Shown: one piece after another, positions 42,464 through 53,887 of the stretch
Position numbering within the stretch: the stretch's first letter is position 1
How the letters are laid out: every line of letters starts with the position of its first letter
Source: Blasia pusilla
Taxonomy: Eukaryota > Marchantiophyta > Marchantiopsida > Blasiales
Length of the DNA stretch: 64,000 nt
Assembly: GCA_050084515.1 (NCBI GenBank)
Contig: CM114272.1
Coordinates: 35,526,001 to 35,590,000, forward strand
Reading direction: 5' to 3'
Notes under the pieces: generated by a model
Told to the model about the DNA's origin: nothing
The model's input: only the letters and a program-made list of their open reading frames with translations
Database searches by the model: none
Translations under genes and position numbers: made by a program

Positions 42464-43711
42464 CAATGACTTGCAATCCTAAATGGCCAGAGATTACCTC
42501 TGCTCTGCTTCATGGGCAATCAAGGTCTGATCGTCCTGACCTGGTTGTACGTGTTTTCCAACAAAAGAAGAAGGAGTTGTTGAGATTTATATTGGATAAG
42601 CATAGTTTGGGTCGAGTGGTAGGATGCATTCATGTGGTCGAGTTCCAAAAGAGAGGGCTACCACATGTGCATATCCTAATTATTCTTGCTTCTGAGGATA
42701 AGCCAAGGACAACCTCTGATTTTGACGATATTATATCTGCTGAGATTCCGAATCCCATGACTCATCCTAGGCTACATTCTACCGTAAGAAATTGTATGAT
42801 TCATGGTCCGTGTGGAGTAGCACATCCAACTACACCTTGCACGGATAAAACGACAAAAAAATGTTCCAAAGGATACCCAATGCCCTTTGCATCAATGACA
42901 ATGGAGAATGAGGATGGATATCCTATTTATAAGAGGTAATTCATTGGTTTTATTTTTTATTTCGTCATTTGATGTTCTTCTATTAGTGTGCTATCTTTTT
43001 TCCCCAACTATTAACATACTTCTATATGTGTTTATGCAGGCATGATAATGGCAGATTGATAAATAAGTCAAATCATGACTTTGATAATCGTTGGGTGATT
43101 CCATACAATCCAATGTTATGTACTTTATTTGATTGTCATATCAATCTAGAGATAACAAATAGCATCTTGGCAGTAAAGTACTTTTATAAGTATGTGTACA
43201 AAGGATCTGATGCCATATCATATACCTTGGCAAATACTACATCAGGAGAGGATACTATTGATGAGACATCATTATATCTTGATGCAAGGTATTTTGATCC
43301 CTTCTATCTTTCAAGATCTCCCAATTTTTCCTAGGATATTATGTGGGAGTCTAACAATATTTATATTGTATGGTATGAAGGTATGTTTCTTCTTTAGAAG
43401 CATGTTGGCGAATCTTCAAGTTTAGTCTACATGCAGAGCAACCAAGTATTGTGAGATTGATTGTTCATCTTCCAGACAGTCAAATGGTATATTTTCATGG
43501 GCATGATTCATTGGGTAATATTCTAGAGCGAAGTAAGGAAACCACTCTTACTCAATGGTTTGCAACAAATGTTTCTGATTCGACTGCGCGACAATATCTT
43601 TATTTGGAGTTCCCTTCTCATTACTCTTGGAATAAGAAGCAATGGCATCCGCGTAAACGTGCGTGAAAAGGATGTGGACATCCTATTGGACGTTTGTATA
43701 TGACAAATCCA
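42464..43711 (+). pseudogene. Helitron HUH Rep nuclease region
   Basis: It reads MTCNPKWPEI and then HVVEFQKRGLPHVHILI, the HUH metal site with His codons at 42664-42672. A CTDKTTKKCSKGYPMPF block is followed by an intron (42940-43039). Then comes VKYFYKYVYKGSD, where the Tyr residues of the nicking site are kept. After LDARYF (about 43300) the frame is lost and resumes as ACWRIFKFSLHAEQPSIVRL near 43405. TGA interrupts at 43664-43666. The enzyme would nick and join single strands in rolling-circle transposition. This copy is broken. Confidence 0.9.
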
Positions 43712-43820
43712 GGTAAACTTTCTATACTTTGTTAAGATACAATTATTAAGGAAAAATTTGAGTTAATGTTAAAATCATATTCATGCTTCCTTCCTGATAC
43801 TTTTTTTTTCGCTAATCCTA

Positions 43821-44532
43821 GCTGAAGGGGAGCGTCATTGGTTATGATTACTTCTCCATCATGTGAGAGGAGCTCAATCATATCAAGATTTGAGAACCAT
43901 CGATGGTGTAGTTTATCCTACCTTCAAAGAGACCACTATTCAGATGGGACTTTTGGAGGACGATAGAGAGATCCTTTCTTGCTTTGAAGAGGCGGTTGTC
44001 ATTCGTACTGGCTATTCATTACGTCTACTCTTTGCCATTTTTCTTCTATATAATACACCTTCCCTTCCGGCTATGGTGTGGGAACATTTTTTTGTTCCAT
44101 TGACAGAAGATCTTCTACATCAAAGGCGTGAGGTAATATGCATGGCTTTTGTTGAGTCATTTTTTTCTTATTTCTCTTATGAATATTTTAGGTACTTTAT
44201 TTACATTTTAATTCTATATTTGTTGCTTGTAATAGAGAATTGGTATTCCGACCCTTCCATTGGATGTTCATAATCTTGCGTTATTGGAGATCCATTATCA
44301 TCTTCAAGATCATGGTAAAAGTATGGCCGACTTCCCCGATATGCCTCAACCACATTTCCAAGCTCGTGATTTATCTATTTCGCGTCTAGAAGAGGAAGAG
44401 CTCTCCTACGATCATGATATGCTTTGTGAACGTGTGAGAGCAGGAGAGATATCTTTAAATGATGGACAACGCGCTATTTGGGAAGTTATTTGTAATGCTT
44501 TTTGCAATATCTTACAGGATGCGCCACCTTTT
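43821..44532 (+). pseudogene. Helitron region between Rep and helicase
   Basis: After the intron 43713-43820 it reads AEGERHWL-stop-LLLHHVRGAQSYQDLRTI and DGVVYPTFKETTIQMGLL, the standard Helitron spacer. TGA lies at 43845-43847 where Arg is usual. The exon ends near 44132. A second intron (about 44133-44236) is followed by the exon IGIPTLPLDVHNLALLEI, ending LQDAPPF at a GTAAGT donor. Confidence 0.85.
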
Positions 44533-44644
44533 GTAAGTGGATATTATGTATAATATATTTTATTATTATTTTTTACACTTTTTTTTTCTTTAAGTTTTAT
44601 TCTTTTAAATTGCTTTTCTGTAACGAAAAATATGGATTTTTCAG

Positions 44645-46329
44645 GCAAAACTTTTCTTTATCGATGGTCCTGGAGGAAGAGGAGAAACATTTTTGTACAA
44701 CCTTCTTCTTGCAATGGTACGGAGCGAGGGTCATATAGCTCTTGCAGTTGCATCTTCGGGGATTGTCGCTTTATTATTGGATGGAGGTCGTACTGCTCAT
44801 TCTCGATTCAAGTTTCCTATCCAAGTACATGAAAGTTCCACTTGCAAGTAAGTATAGATTTAAGATTTCTTTTCCTTTTATGGCATGCATATTATTGTTT
44901 TATTCTTTTTTTATCCTTCATAAATGTTCCTCACATATTGTTTTGTTATCGATTTTCCAGCCTATCGGTCAATAGTCATATGGCCCGCCTTGTACAAAAG
45001 GCGAAGTTGATCATGTGGGATGAAGCTCATATGACCCATCGTCACGCATTTGAGGCTGTTAATCGTAATTTCCAAGATATTATGGGTTTGATGGATCCTC
45101 GATTACGAGATTTGCCTTTTGGGGGGAAGATCGTTTTATTTGGTGGTGACTTTCGACAACTTCTTCCAATTGTTCGTCGTGGAGATCGTGCCACACTTGT
45201 GCGTGCAACACTTAGGAGATCTCTTATTTGGTTTGACGTGAGATTATTGAAACTCACTACCAACATGAGAGTTAATACTGTACAAGATATTAAAGAATAA
45301 ACCTAATATTTCACCATTTTCATTTCATGTGGTTTTTTTTTAATTTTTAATATTTACTTATTCCTTCATCTTATATTTATTATCAAGATATGCACGAGAA
45401 GAGTAAGAAGCGTTTGCAACGTGGTTATTAGAGGTAGGAGAGGGTCGTGTACCGTTATTTTTGGACCTTGGAGAGGATTTTATACAAGTTCCGGATGCGA
45501 TAATTGTTAAAACCACAAGGATCAATGATTTCATTGACATTGTTTATGGATACTATGTTCATAAGTGGAGTGACATTGATTTCTTGAGGGGTACATCCAT
45601 TTTGTCAACCAAGAATACTACTGTGGATATTATAAACGGAGAAATCATGTCTCGATTTCCAGGAGAGGTAATATTTATATTCTTGAATATCATTATTCTA
45701 TTTTGATTGTTCTACTGCTACATTTTTCTATCATCTCTCTTATTATTAATGATTTATTTTGTTTTTGCAGGAGCATACTTTCTTGAGTGCTGATCTTGTT
45801 TCCGACGATGAGATGAGACTTGTTTATCCAATAGAATTTTTGAATACATGTTTACCATCTGGATTGCCACCTCATTGTTTGACTTTGAAGATTGAAGCTC
45901 CAATAATGCTATTTTGGAATATGAATGGAGCAAAGGGACAAGCAAACGGGACTCGGCTGGTGATAGCTGGCTTTAGTCGACATCTTACAGATGCAACAAT
46001 TATCATGGGAAAAAACATTGGAGCTCGAGTTTTCATTCCACGCATTCCATTGATTGCTTCTGATTCCGGCCTATCTTTTGATTTACGACGATTTCAATTT
46101 CCTATCCGTTCTGCTTTTACAATGACTATTAATAAGTCTCAAGGTCAAACATTAGATAGAGTTGGTATTTATTTGTCCAATCCAGTATTTTCTCATGGGC
46201 AATTGTATGTTGCCTTATCAATCAAGAGTAGGCTCGAGGAATTCTATTCATATTATGACAGATAATGAAAATGCTACTAACAAAATAGATATTTGCATTA
46301 GGAATGTTGTATATAATGAAGTGTTAAAT
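44645..46329 (+). pseudogene. Helitron Pif1-type helicase
   Basis: Walker A reads FFIDGPGGRGETFLYN instead of GPGGTGKT: the catalytic Lys is Glu (44684-44686) and the preceding Thr is Arg, so ATPase activity should be lost. Walker B is LIMWDEAHM. Later motifs are GGDFRQLLPIV, FPIRSAFTMTINKSQGQTLD and FSHGQLYVALS. Introns lie at about 44848-44960 and 45669-45770. TAA at 45404-45406 sits in AREE-stop-EAFATWLLEVGEGR. A frameshift at about 46230 moves the C-terminus (SRNSIHIMTDNENATN) into another frame, ending at 46330. The helicase would unwind DNA during transposition. Confidence 0.92.
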
Positions 46330-46466
46330 TAAATTAAAATAACATTATATATATGAAGTTTTATATTGATACACATTTTCTAAATTTTGTAATGTTTCAC
46401 TTATTGATATGATTAATTTTGCACATGTTAAATTTTGATGTCGTGCATCTCACTGGTAGAGGTAAT

Positions 46467-47545
46467 TTTCGAGAGAACTTTCAAGGCAGTAGGAAATTTC
46501 GCCATTTTAAACTGTTTAACAAAAAAATTTTGAAATTTAACAAAGAAAACCCAATTTTCTCGTTGAAAATTTTCCAAAATTTTCGAACCGGTAATCGCTC
46601 GTTTTCAACCGGATGCTTTGACAAAGAATACCGGTTTCTACCGAGCATTGAATACGTGGCATCAATAGCAACAAAAGAACCCGATTCGTTCGGCGTGGGC
46701 TCCGAAGGACCGCATTACACATCTAACCGTCCATTCCGGGTGCGTTGGACGGGAACTTTCCTCCCCTGGGAGTTTAGCCGTAAGAGGGCATTAAAGTTTG
46801 GACGTAAGGGAAGCTTTGGCCAACTGTAGTGACGATCTACTGTAGCCCAGCCTCCAGTCGCAAGACGAGTTTTGCATTCCGTCGCTTTCCGTTGGTGACT
46901 CGTCCGATTCATCCGATATCCTCGTCCGACGACAACTGCGTTACCACGTTACCATCCATATCTCAGCAACGACGAGTATCTTGTCGTCTAGGCAATTGCG
47001 ACGACTTCGACATCAGCCGACATCGATGCGATGCTGCGGGAGTGAGGATGTGGCATGTTTCAACGGCGTAGATACGCCTGTGAAAGGACGTCAGAAGCTA
47101 GAACACGGGTTCCGGAGCTGTGGCGGGCCCAGGTGGGACCGTGGGGGCCTTCATCCTCCTACAGAGCCTACAGAGTCTCATTGTTAGCAGCGTAAATATT
47201 AACGGTACCAGTGGTGGTCCAGGACGGACGACGCTTCCCTTCTCGAGTTTGCTCTTTATGAGCCTCTCTTTACGCGTTGACGGTCAAAAACAGCGTCGCC
47301 GCGAAGTCTGGTCGTTCGAGTTATGTCCGGACTATATACGTCCACATAACTCGTCCACCTATTTCTGTCCGTCTCGGTCTATAATAGGGCCATCGTTCAC
47401 TCGGTCGCCATTGTTCCTTCTCACGTTCTGAGTCGATCCATCTCGAATCGAGTTATATTCTACGAGTTTTTAATTCTTGCACTTTTATTGTCCAGATGTG
47501 TTACATTCGTCACCCATATTAAAGGCTCTTGCCATTCTTATCACC
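46467..47545. other. Flank of the Helitron, no gene
   Basis: Higher GC content than the rest of the region. Frames of 60-136 codons occur but show no domain. 47476-47545 is repeated at about 48335-48414 (shared TTGCCATTCTTATCA). Confidence 0.4.
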
Positions 47546-48962
47546 CTAGTTAGTATGCTCGTGTTTCGCACGGAATGATTTTTTAAAATAATTTAGAGAT
47601 AATTTTTTCTTTCAAAATTTATTTATAATCTCTAATTTCTCACGTCTTAAAAGATAGTAATATTTCATTTTTAATTATTTTAAAATTATTTTATTCTCAT
47701 AAATAATCACTCCACTAATAAAGTGGAACAAATATATACTCTTCCTACCAAAATAACATCCATTAATTAAAGTAAGGGTTTTTCTAATTGAAAATAAAAA
47801 ACACTAATACGAGGTAGTATCACGGCATGGAGACCTAACAATGAACATCTAGGAAATGGAATCTAAGAAAAGAAGCGTGGCATGGGAGGTAAGAATGGAG
47901 AATGGAGAGTGACACGACATGAAGGAAACACTAACATCATGGGGGGGATAACAACACGACATGGACGAGACACTAACACAAGGGAGAAACAACAACGCGA
48001 CATGGAGGAAAAATCAATGTGTGTTGGGCCTACTACAATTGTTCATATGTGAATTTTCTCACGAGTGTGTCTCAAGCCCCTAGGCTGACATACATAACCT
48101 GCCTTAATCCAATGGCGGGAACAGGAACACGTACAATATTATCCACGTGGCTACTCTCATTTGCCTCTGCATCCTAGGACGACGTGCCGTCACGAGGTAC
48201 TATAACCAAACATAGGCACCTACAATAGGGGCCATAATTATTAGTTAATTGATAAAATAATTTCATTAAAATAAAAATTTCTTATCCAAAATATCAAATA
48301 TGGATTAATATGATTATTTTTTTAAAATATCATACTTGCACTTTCATTGTCCATACGAGTGTCCATATGCATCACATTCGTCATCTAGCTTTAAGTCTTT
48401 TGCCATTCTTATCAAATAAATGACCCCCTTGGATTTAGGCAAATTATTTTCTCCCAAATTATTTCGAACTAGTAAAGTTCACAACTATTCACGGTTCTTT
48501 TTAATGACTATATTTTTCTCCTAAAATTTGCCACAAGGTCAAACTAGATTTTTAATATAAAATTAAAAATCAAGACCTAACAATCAGAAAAAGCAATCCT
48601 TGTAGTAGTACATAGGTCTTTCCTTCATATATGAAGCTAAATTCGTTCTACACCATGGGGCCTCTCTCTAAGGGAGTCCATTAAAGTTAAAAGTATTCTT
48701 TTATGGGTTATGAAAAATTCCTTGCAAATTGAGTCCACATTTGCCTACAAGGCCCTATTTTACATGCGGTTATAGTAAAATTTTCAGTTTGTATAGTATT
48801 GCCATAAAGAGATATCTCATTTTGTAAATGTGAGAAAGAAGAAGTACGGTTCTTACTTCTTGTTCTTACTTCTCATATCATACAAATCATTCTTGGAGAA
48901 TGGGATAACATTAAAATATTGTGGAGAAATCTCCTATGGATTCATATGATCTAATTTTACAA

Positions 48963-49239
48963 TCTATATTATAATTTGAGGAGGAGGTATTACTTTATTT
49001 AGTAGCTCCCTTCCCGAAGAAATGAAGTCCTCCTTTAAAAGGAAGTCTCTTTTAAAATAGCAAGAACACTTGAAAATAGTGGATGAAATTGATATCCAAA
49101 ACTTTGATAAAGAAATCCAATGATGATGCCTGCCAATCTTTTTTTACGTCTCAAACTTGGTAAATAACCTTTCCCATAGTATATTTTCCATTCAGTAGTA
49201 GTCCAAAGTTCATTCGTGCATCGCATAGGCACCAACTAG
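48963..49239 (+). mobile_element. Short non-autonomous Helitron (277 bp)
   Basis: The 5' TCTATATTATAATTTGAGG follows an A and matches the 5' end at 35565. The 3' end is CGTGCATCGCATAGG then CACCAACTAG, with CTAG at 49236-49239. It is followed directly by the start of another Helitron. Confidence 0.6.
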
Positions 49240-49320
49240 TCTATGCTATTATTGTAAAACCTCTTCTTGATTTTCAAACACCTCTTCTTTTGATGCTTTA
49301 CCTTCTCAACCAATAGGATC
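49240..49320 (+). mobile_element. Helitron 5' end joined head to tail to the previous one
   Basis: TCTATGCTATTATTGTAAAA, then CTTCTTGATTTTCAAACACC, resembles the 5' end of the 34890 element (CTTCTTGATTTGCAAACATC). It starts at the base right after the CTAG of the upstream element. Its 3' end was not found. Confidence 0.55.
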
Positions 49321-51440
49321 GATCAAAATTGATTTAAGAGGTTTACTAATTCAAATCCCCATTTTGAATCTTTAGGAAAGAGTTTTAAGTTTCTTATTGT
49401 TAAGAAAGAGGTCGTATCTGACTTTATGTTGTGGAATATATATGCCCCAAGCAAGGTTACTCACTTACTCCAAGAAAAAGAATGTCATGTTAGTATTTGG
49501 GGAGAATTATGGCCAAAACATTTGGGTCTTATACAATGAGAATTGAGTAGCCCTAGTGGTTGATAAAGACTTGAATTCATGCAATTCTCATCCTTATCGA
49601 TTGTATCCTTTCCATCATGATATATAAAATGTTTTTTGCTAGTTGTAGTTGATCATGATTAGATTGTGTAATCATTAAAAGAGTTCCATTTGGGTCAAAA
49701 TGCTAGTAGGTGAGTGGAAACTTTTTGTCCTTAAGGAGAATATTTTGGGATAAAATGATAAGGATAATAAGAGAATAGATGGACACAATTGAATGGAATT
49801 GTTTTTATCCTTAAATTCTTTCTAGGTTCAAATTTTTGTTGGGAATTCTTTTTAAAAAAAATTTGGAAGAAAAAAATTTAGGATGAAGATGTCTACATTT
49901 TTTTCTTGATTTAGACGTGAGGATTGGAAAAAAATAAAGAATTAAAATTTTCCCATGTCATTGAAAGAAATGTATGAAATGGACAGCTTTTAGTAAACCA
50001 TAAGTAGAATTTGAATTTTTTATGGTAAATTTTTTATAGGCTTATATATTTTATAATATTTTCTTCTTGCTTATATTCTTAAGTCTTCATAATTTTATAC
50101 TCTATTCACATTCGAAAGATTTAAAAAAGCAAGGAGACAAAAATAGTTGAAATTATAATAATTTGGTTAGCTCGTGAAGAAATGAATGAAAATCATGTGA
50201 AGCTTGTGAAGTATCTATTTTTTTTACCCTTTTACCCCATGCTAAGTTAAAAGTGGAACAAGAAAATATTTTTGTATTTCGAAATATTTCTATTTGGAAA
50301 ATAACTCTACACTTCATTAAAATTTCCAAAACTTCACAAATATTCGCTATTCTTGCCCATGTTTTTTAAATTAAAAAATTTAAAATTAAATTAATTAGGA
50401 GGAAGAAATTTAGTAAATTATATTTTGAAATTTAATGAAGTCTAGAATTATTATTTTTTAAATTAATGTGGAGAAAAAACTAAGTAAATTTTATTTGAAA
50501 AAAATGAGAAAGGATGATAAGAGAATAGTAGGACAAATATTATTATTCAAAATGATGAAAAAGATTAATTTTCTAAATTCTTCTTTACTTTCAAGCTTGG
50601 TTGGGAGGAACATTGTACTACACTTTGGAAATAGCCGGTCTAGATGAAAATGAGTGATCTTCTTTCCTTAATTGAGGAAAGGGGTTGGAAAAGGAAACAA
50701 TAAAGTCTTTTTCCCCACATTAATAAGAGAACACATATGAAAATTTTATCCAAAATAAAGTTAAAATTTCATTATCATTAATATTTGAGTGGAAATATAT
50801 TTTAATGTTGAATTCTAGAAATTCTTCATGTGTCCTATAACTTCAGATGATACTTCTCCATATCCATCCATCTTACATCTTACCTGATACATCACATGAG
50901 AAAATCATGAGTTTTTTTTATTAGAAAGCTGAGTTTGGGGGGAAAATTATGTTATCTTTGGGGAAATAAATATGAAAGAATAATTAGAAAATATTAAGAG
51001 AAGATATAATCTTTAAAATGAAAAATGCAAATAACTAATGGTTGGAAGCAAATAACAATTATATCAGGGCAAAAAATAGATTTGGATCAAAAGGACTGAT
51101 TTCAATTGCCTTAAGATTTTAAAATTTCAACCATGAATATGAACTTGGGTTCAAACTTGGTACTTTTTTTTCATTAAAGCTTATGATACCTTTCAACAAA
51201 GTTTCAAAACTTTATGGAGGTTAAAAATTATGAGTATATGTAAATTAAAAATTATCATGATACAACCAATCATAGTTAAATTTATTTTCTAAAATCTTGT
51301 TGCCTATGTTACAAAAAACTTGTCTTGCTAGTATCACCAACAGATTTTTGTATTGTATTGTTACAAAAGAATTTTTTACTGCCATGTTACCATGTGTTAA
51401 TGAAATAGATGTTTACAAATCAAGAATTTGTTCTCCAATA
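49321..51440. other. AT-rich stretch without genes
   Basis: No open frame or motif worth reporting. Base composition is strongly AT-rich with many short homopolymers. Confidence 0.6.
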
Positions 51441-51762
51441 ATAATATAGATTAGGAACTCTAAAGAAATGCAACTAATATCTTTTATCAAAAGGAATGTT
51501 TACACCTTTAAATGAGAATTTAGATTTAAGATTTCTAATTTTAACCGAGCATGTTAATTTAACTTACGCTTAAACTTGGTATTCTAAACCATCTTTGAGA
51601 TTTTAGATTTGCACTTTTCACCAAAAATATACAAGTGGGTCCAAACGTAGAAGTGTACTTCATCAAAGCTTATGGCACATTCCATGAAAGTTTCAAGGAA
51701 TATGACTTATATTTGAAACTCCAAAAATTATGTAATGATTTCTTGTAAGAGTGATTAGAGTG

Positions 51763-52298
51763 TCGTGCGCATACATATTGCTACACCAAACAACACCCAT
51801 CTTCCCCACACACGGGTCGATCCACACATGTACAAAAATCAACTCATACATATACATGGAGATCACACAACAAAAATAAAGAGTAGTAAATACGGCACAT
51901 CCGGACTAAAACTCCACTCCTCAATCTACATCGGCATATCGAGCCTCGTCCACCCTGTGCTATCAAGGAATCCGGACGCTAGTACCCTAGTCCTATCTCA
52001 CACACATACAAGAGAGCTGCTCCAACAGCCCAACATGAGAAAGATGGCTTAGGAAAACCATCTTCCTCTCTTATATAGGGTTGGGAAGAGCCAAAAGGCT
52101 CTTCCCAACCCTATATAAGAGATGAAGATCTCGGCCTATCGGCTACTCAAATGTGACAGCTGTCGTGCGCATACATATCGCTACACAACATACATCGCAG
52201 CTCACATCTACACCACACAACACCGATCTTCCCCACACACGGGTTGATCCACACATGTACAAAAATCAACTCATACATATACATGGAGATCACACAAC
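51763..52298 (-). repeat. Element B LTR region with duplicated 5' part
   Basis: 52298 down to about 51985 matches the A LTR blocks. 51885 down to 51763 is a second copy of the first part of the LTR (shared TTGTGTGATCTCCATG and TATGTATGCGCACGAC), separated by about 100 bp of other sequence. The purine tract CTAGGGGGGCGG lies just upstream of 52298. A large hairpin sits at 52060-52129. Confidence 0.65.
52060..52129. repeat. Long near-perfect hairpin in element B LTR
   Basis: The core arm TATATAGGGTTGGGAAGAGCC and its reverse complement flank AAAA. The stem extends outward through CTCTTA and, with one mismatch, to AGATCTTC-like ends (arms about 33 bp). It occupies the place where A and C have their 9-bp-stem LTR hairpins. 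Confidence 0.9.
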
Positions 52299-52429
52299 CG
52301 CCCCCCTAGGTGGCAGTTGGATCCCCCCAACTCCAGCTAGAAAATATCACATCTCTCTAACATGACCTACTACCCTATACACATCTCATACACATCCATC
52401 GTCCCGTGGGAACCACATCAAGAGGGGGG

Positions 52430-53887
52430 TCAGACATGACATATGCCACCCTCGAGAACAACCATCACATACCAACATGGTGACTGCAACACGTAGGATC
52501 GTGCGCCCTGCAGTGGCATCTAGCGTCGTGGGTGCCGCCTGCTATAAATACACGTAATCTCCAAGATGAAACCTCCTAATCCCTCGACGATAACCTCCTC
52601 CACGAATGGTCGCGTACCTCAATGTATCTCTATGCTGGTCAATAGCTAAGTTCTCAAAGGCCATAGGCATAACTCTACGAAAAACCTCCGTCCTCTGAGA
52701 ACATGCTTGTACCCACACATCTGGATCATCAAGATCTAACACCTCCGCCATGTCACGTCGAATCGCTGCAAGTAAATCTGGCTCTCTCCCAAAGAGCAAA
52801 AAGTACGGTGAAAATGACGCCAAGGATGCATGCCAACTAAAGCGATAACCCATAGCCAACCATGGCAACTGTAGGTCCCACTCCCTCAACTGTCCCCGCT
52901 GCAAGCCATACTTGCGCAATCCTCTCTTCACCGTCTGTACCACTCTCTCTGCCAACCCATCCGCCTCAGAATGATCTCTGGACGTGGTGCGGTGATCTCA
53001 GCGCCTGATCACACAAGGCATGAAACTCTCCCCTGAACTCGATATCCTGGTTAGTCAACACCTCCGCCGGTGCACCAAAGTGACTAAACACACGATCTAG
53101 AAATGCATAAGCTGTTCCCTGGCTCGCCTTGTCTGGTAGTGCCACCAACTCTATCCACTTGGAGAAATGCTCCACTATGACCAACACATACCTATGATGA
53201 CATCCTGTCAATGGCAAAGGTCCCGCAAAGTCTAAACTCCACCAATAACCTAAACCCATAATAGACAACGGATGTAACTGCGGAGTGGGAGCATTGAAGG
53301 ATACTCGTACTCTGTCACATACCATACATCTGGCCACAAACTGCTGTACCCTAGTATGCATGCCGCGCCACGAATACTGAACCTGGTAAGTTGTAAGTAC
53401 GCTTTACTCCAAAATGTCCCAACTCCTCATGGGCATGTCGCACTACACGTGATCGCTGGGAAGGATGAGGTACCACTCGTATCCTACCATCTCCCCATAC
53501 CCGCAAAATGTGAGTCCCCTCCCACTTGAACCTCCTGGCTCTCTGTAGGATCCAATCCCGCTCCCTAGCACTCACTGTACTCGCTATGACGCCAATGCGC
53601 AAGAACTCCACAACCTCCACGTCGTCATGGATATCACAACCACCTGTCGCCTCCTCACTGACCACCGGAACCAAAGACTCATCATCCAACCCCACCACTA
53701 GAGTCATCACCTGTGGCTGACCTGCCATAGTCAACCAACAAAGATAGGCAGATGCATGCCAACCGTGCACCATCTCCTCATCACTCTCTCCGTGCCATCG
53801 AGCTCCTGTGTCATCTCTCTGACTCGGACATGGGTTACAACTTAACCCATCCGCATCTTGGTTCAACCGACCTGGCCTATGAACCAC
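52430..53887 (-). pseudogene. Element B integrase with partly deleted PHD finger
   Basis: HHCC region (HEELGHFG...CMVCDRV), core SLDFAGPLPLTG and LTNQDIEFRGEF (second Asp is Asn, as in A), ADGLAERVV. After the DYVYL region about 195 bp relative to A are deleted, joining TILRV directly to the second half of the PHD finger (TMLVCDGCSRGWHMSCL). The first Cys pair of the finger is gone. Frameshifts at about 53351 and 52960 and a stop near 52542 break the frame. Confidence 0.85.

Larger units (their letters stand above)
38019..46466 (+). mobile_element. Autonomous-type Helitron, decayed
   Basis: A long intron-containing element: unusual N-terminal exons, Helitron N-terminal domain, HUH Rep nuclease, and a Pif1-type helicase read in order on the plus strand. 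A degraded 3' end (TCGTGCATCTCACTGG hairpin-like sequence at about 46441-46456) follows the helicase stop at 46330. The 5' TC end was not located; it must lie before 38019. Several stops, frameshifts and a Walker A mutation make it non-functional. Confidence 0.88.
47546..51450 (-). mobile_element. Possible long non-autonomous Helitron (AT-rich)
   Basis: On the minus strand a family-type 5' end (TCTATATTATTATTGGAG) starts at 51450 after an A. A 3'-type end (CCGTG, CGAAA loop, CACG hairpin then GCATACTAACTAG) lies at 47546-47575. Pairing the two ends over 3.9 kb is inference. The interior is AT-rich without recognised genes and contains other small Helitrons. Confidence 0.35.
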
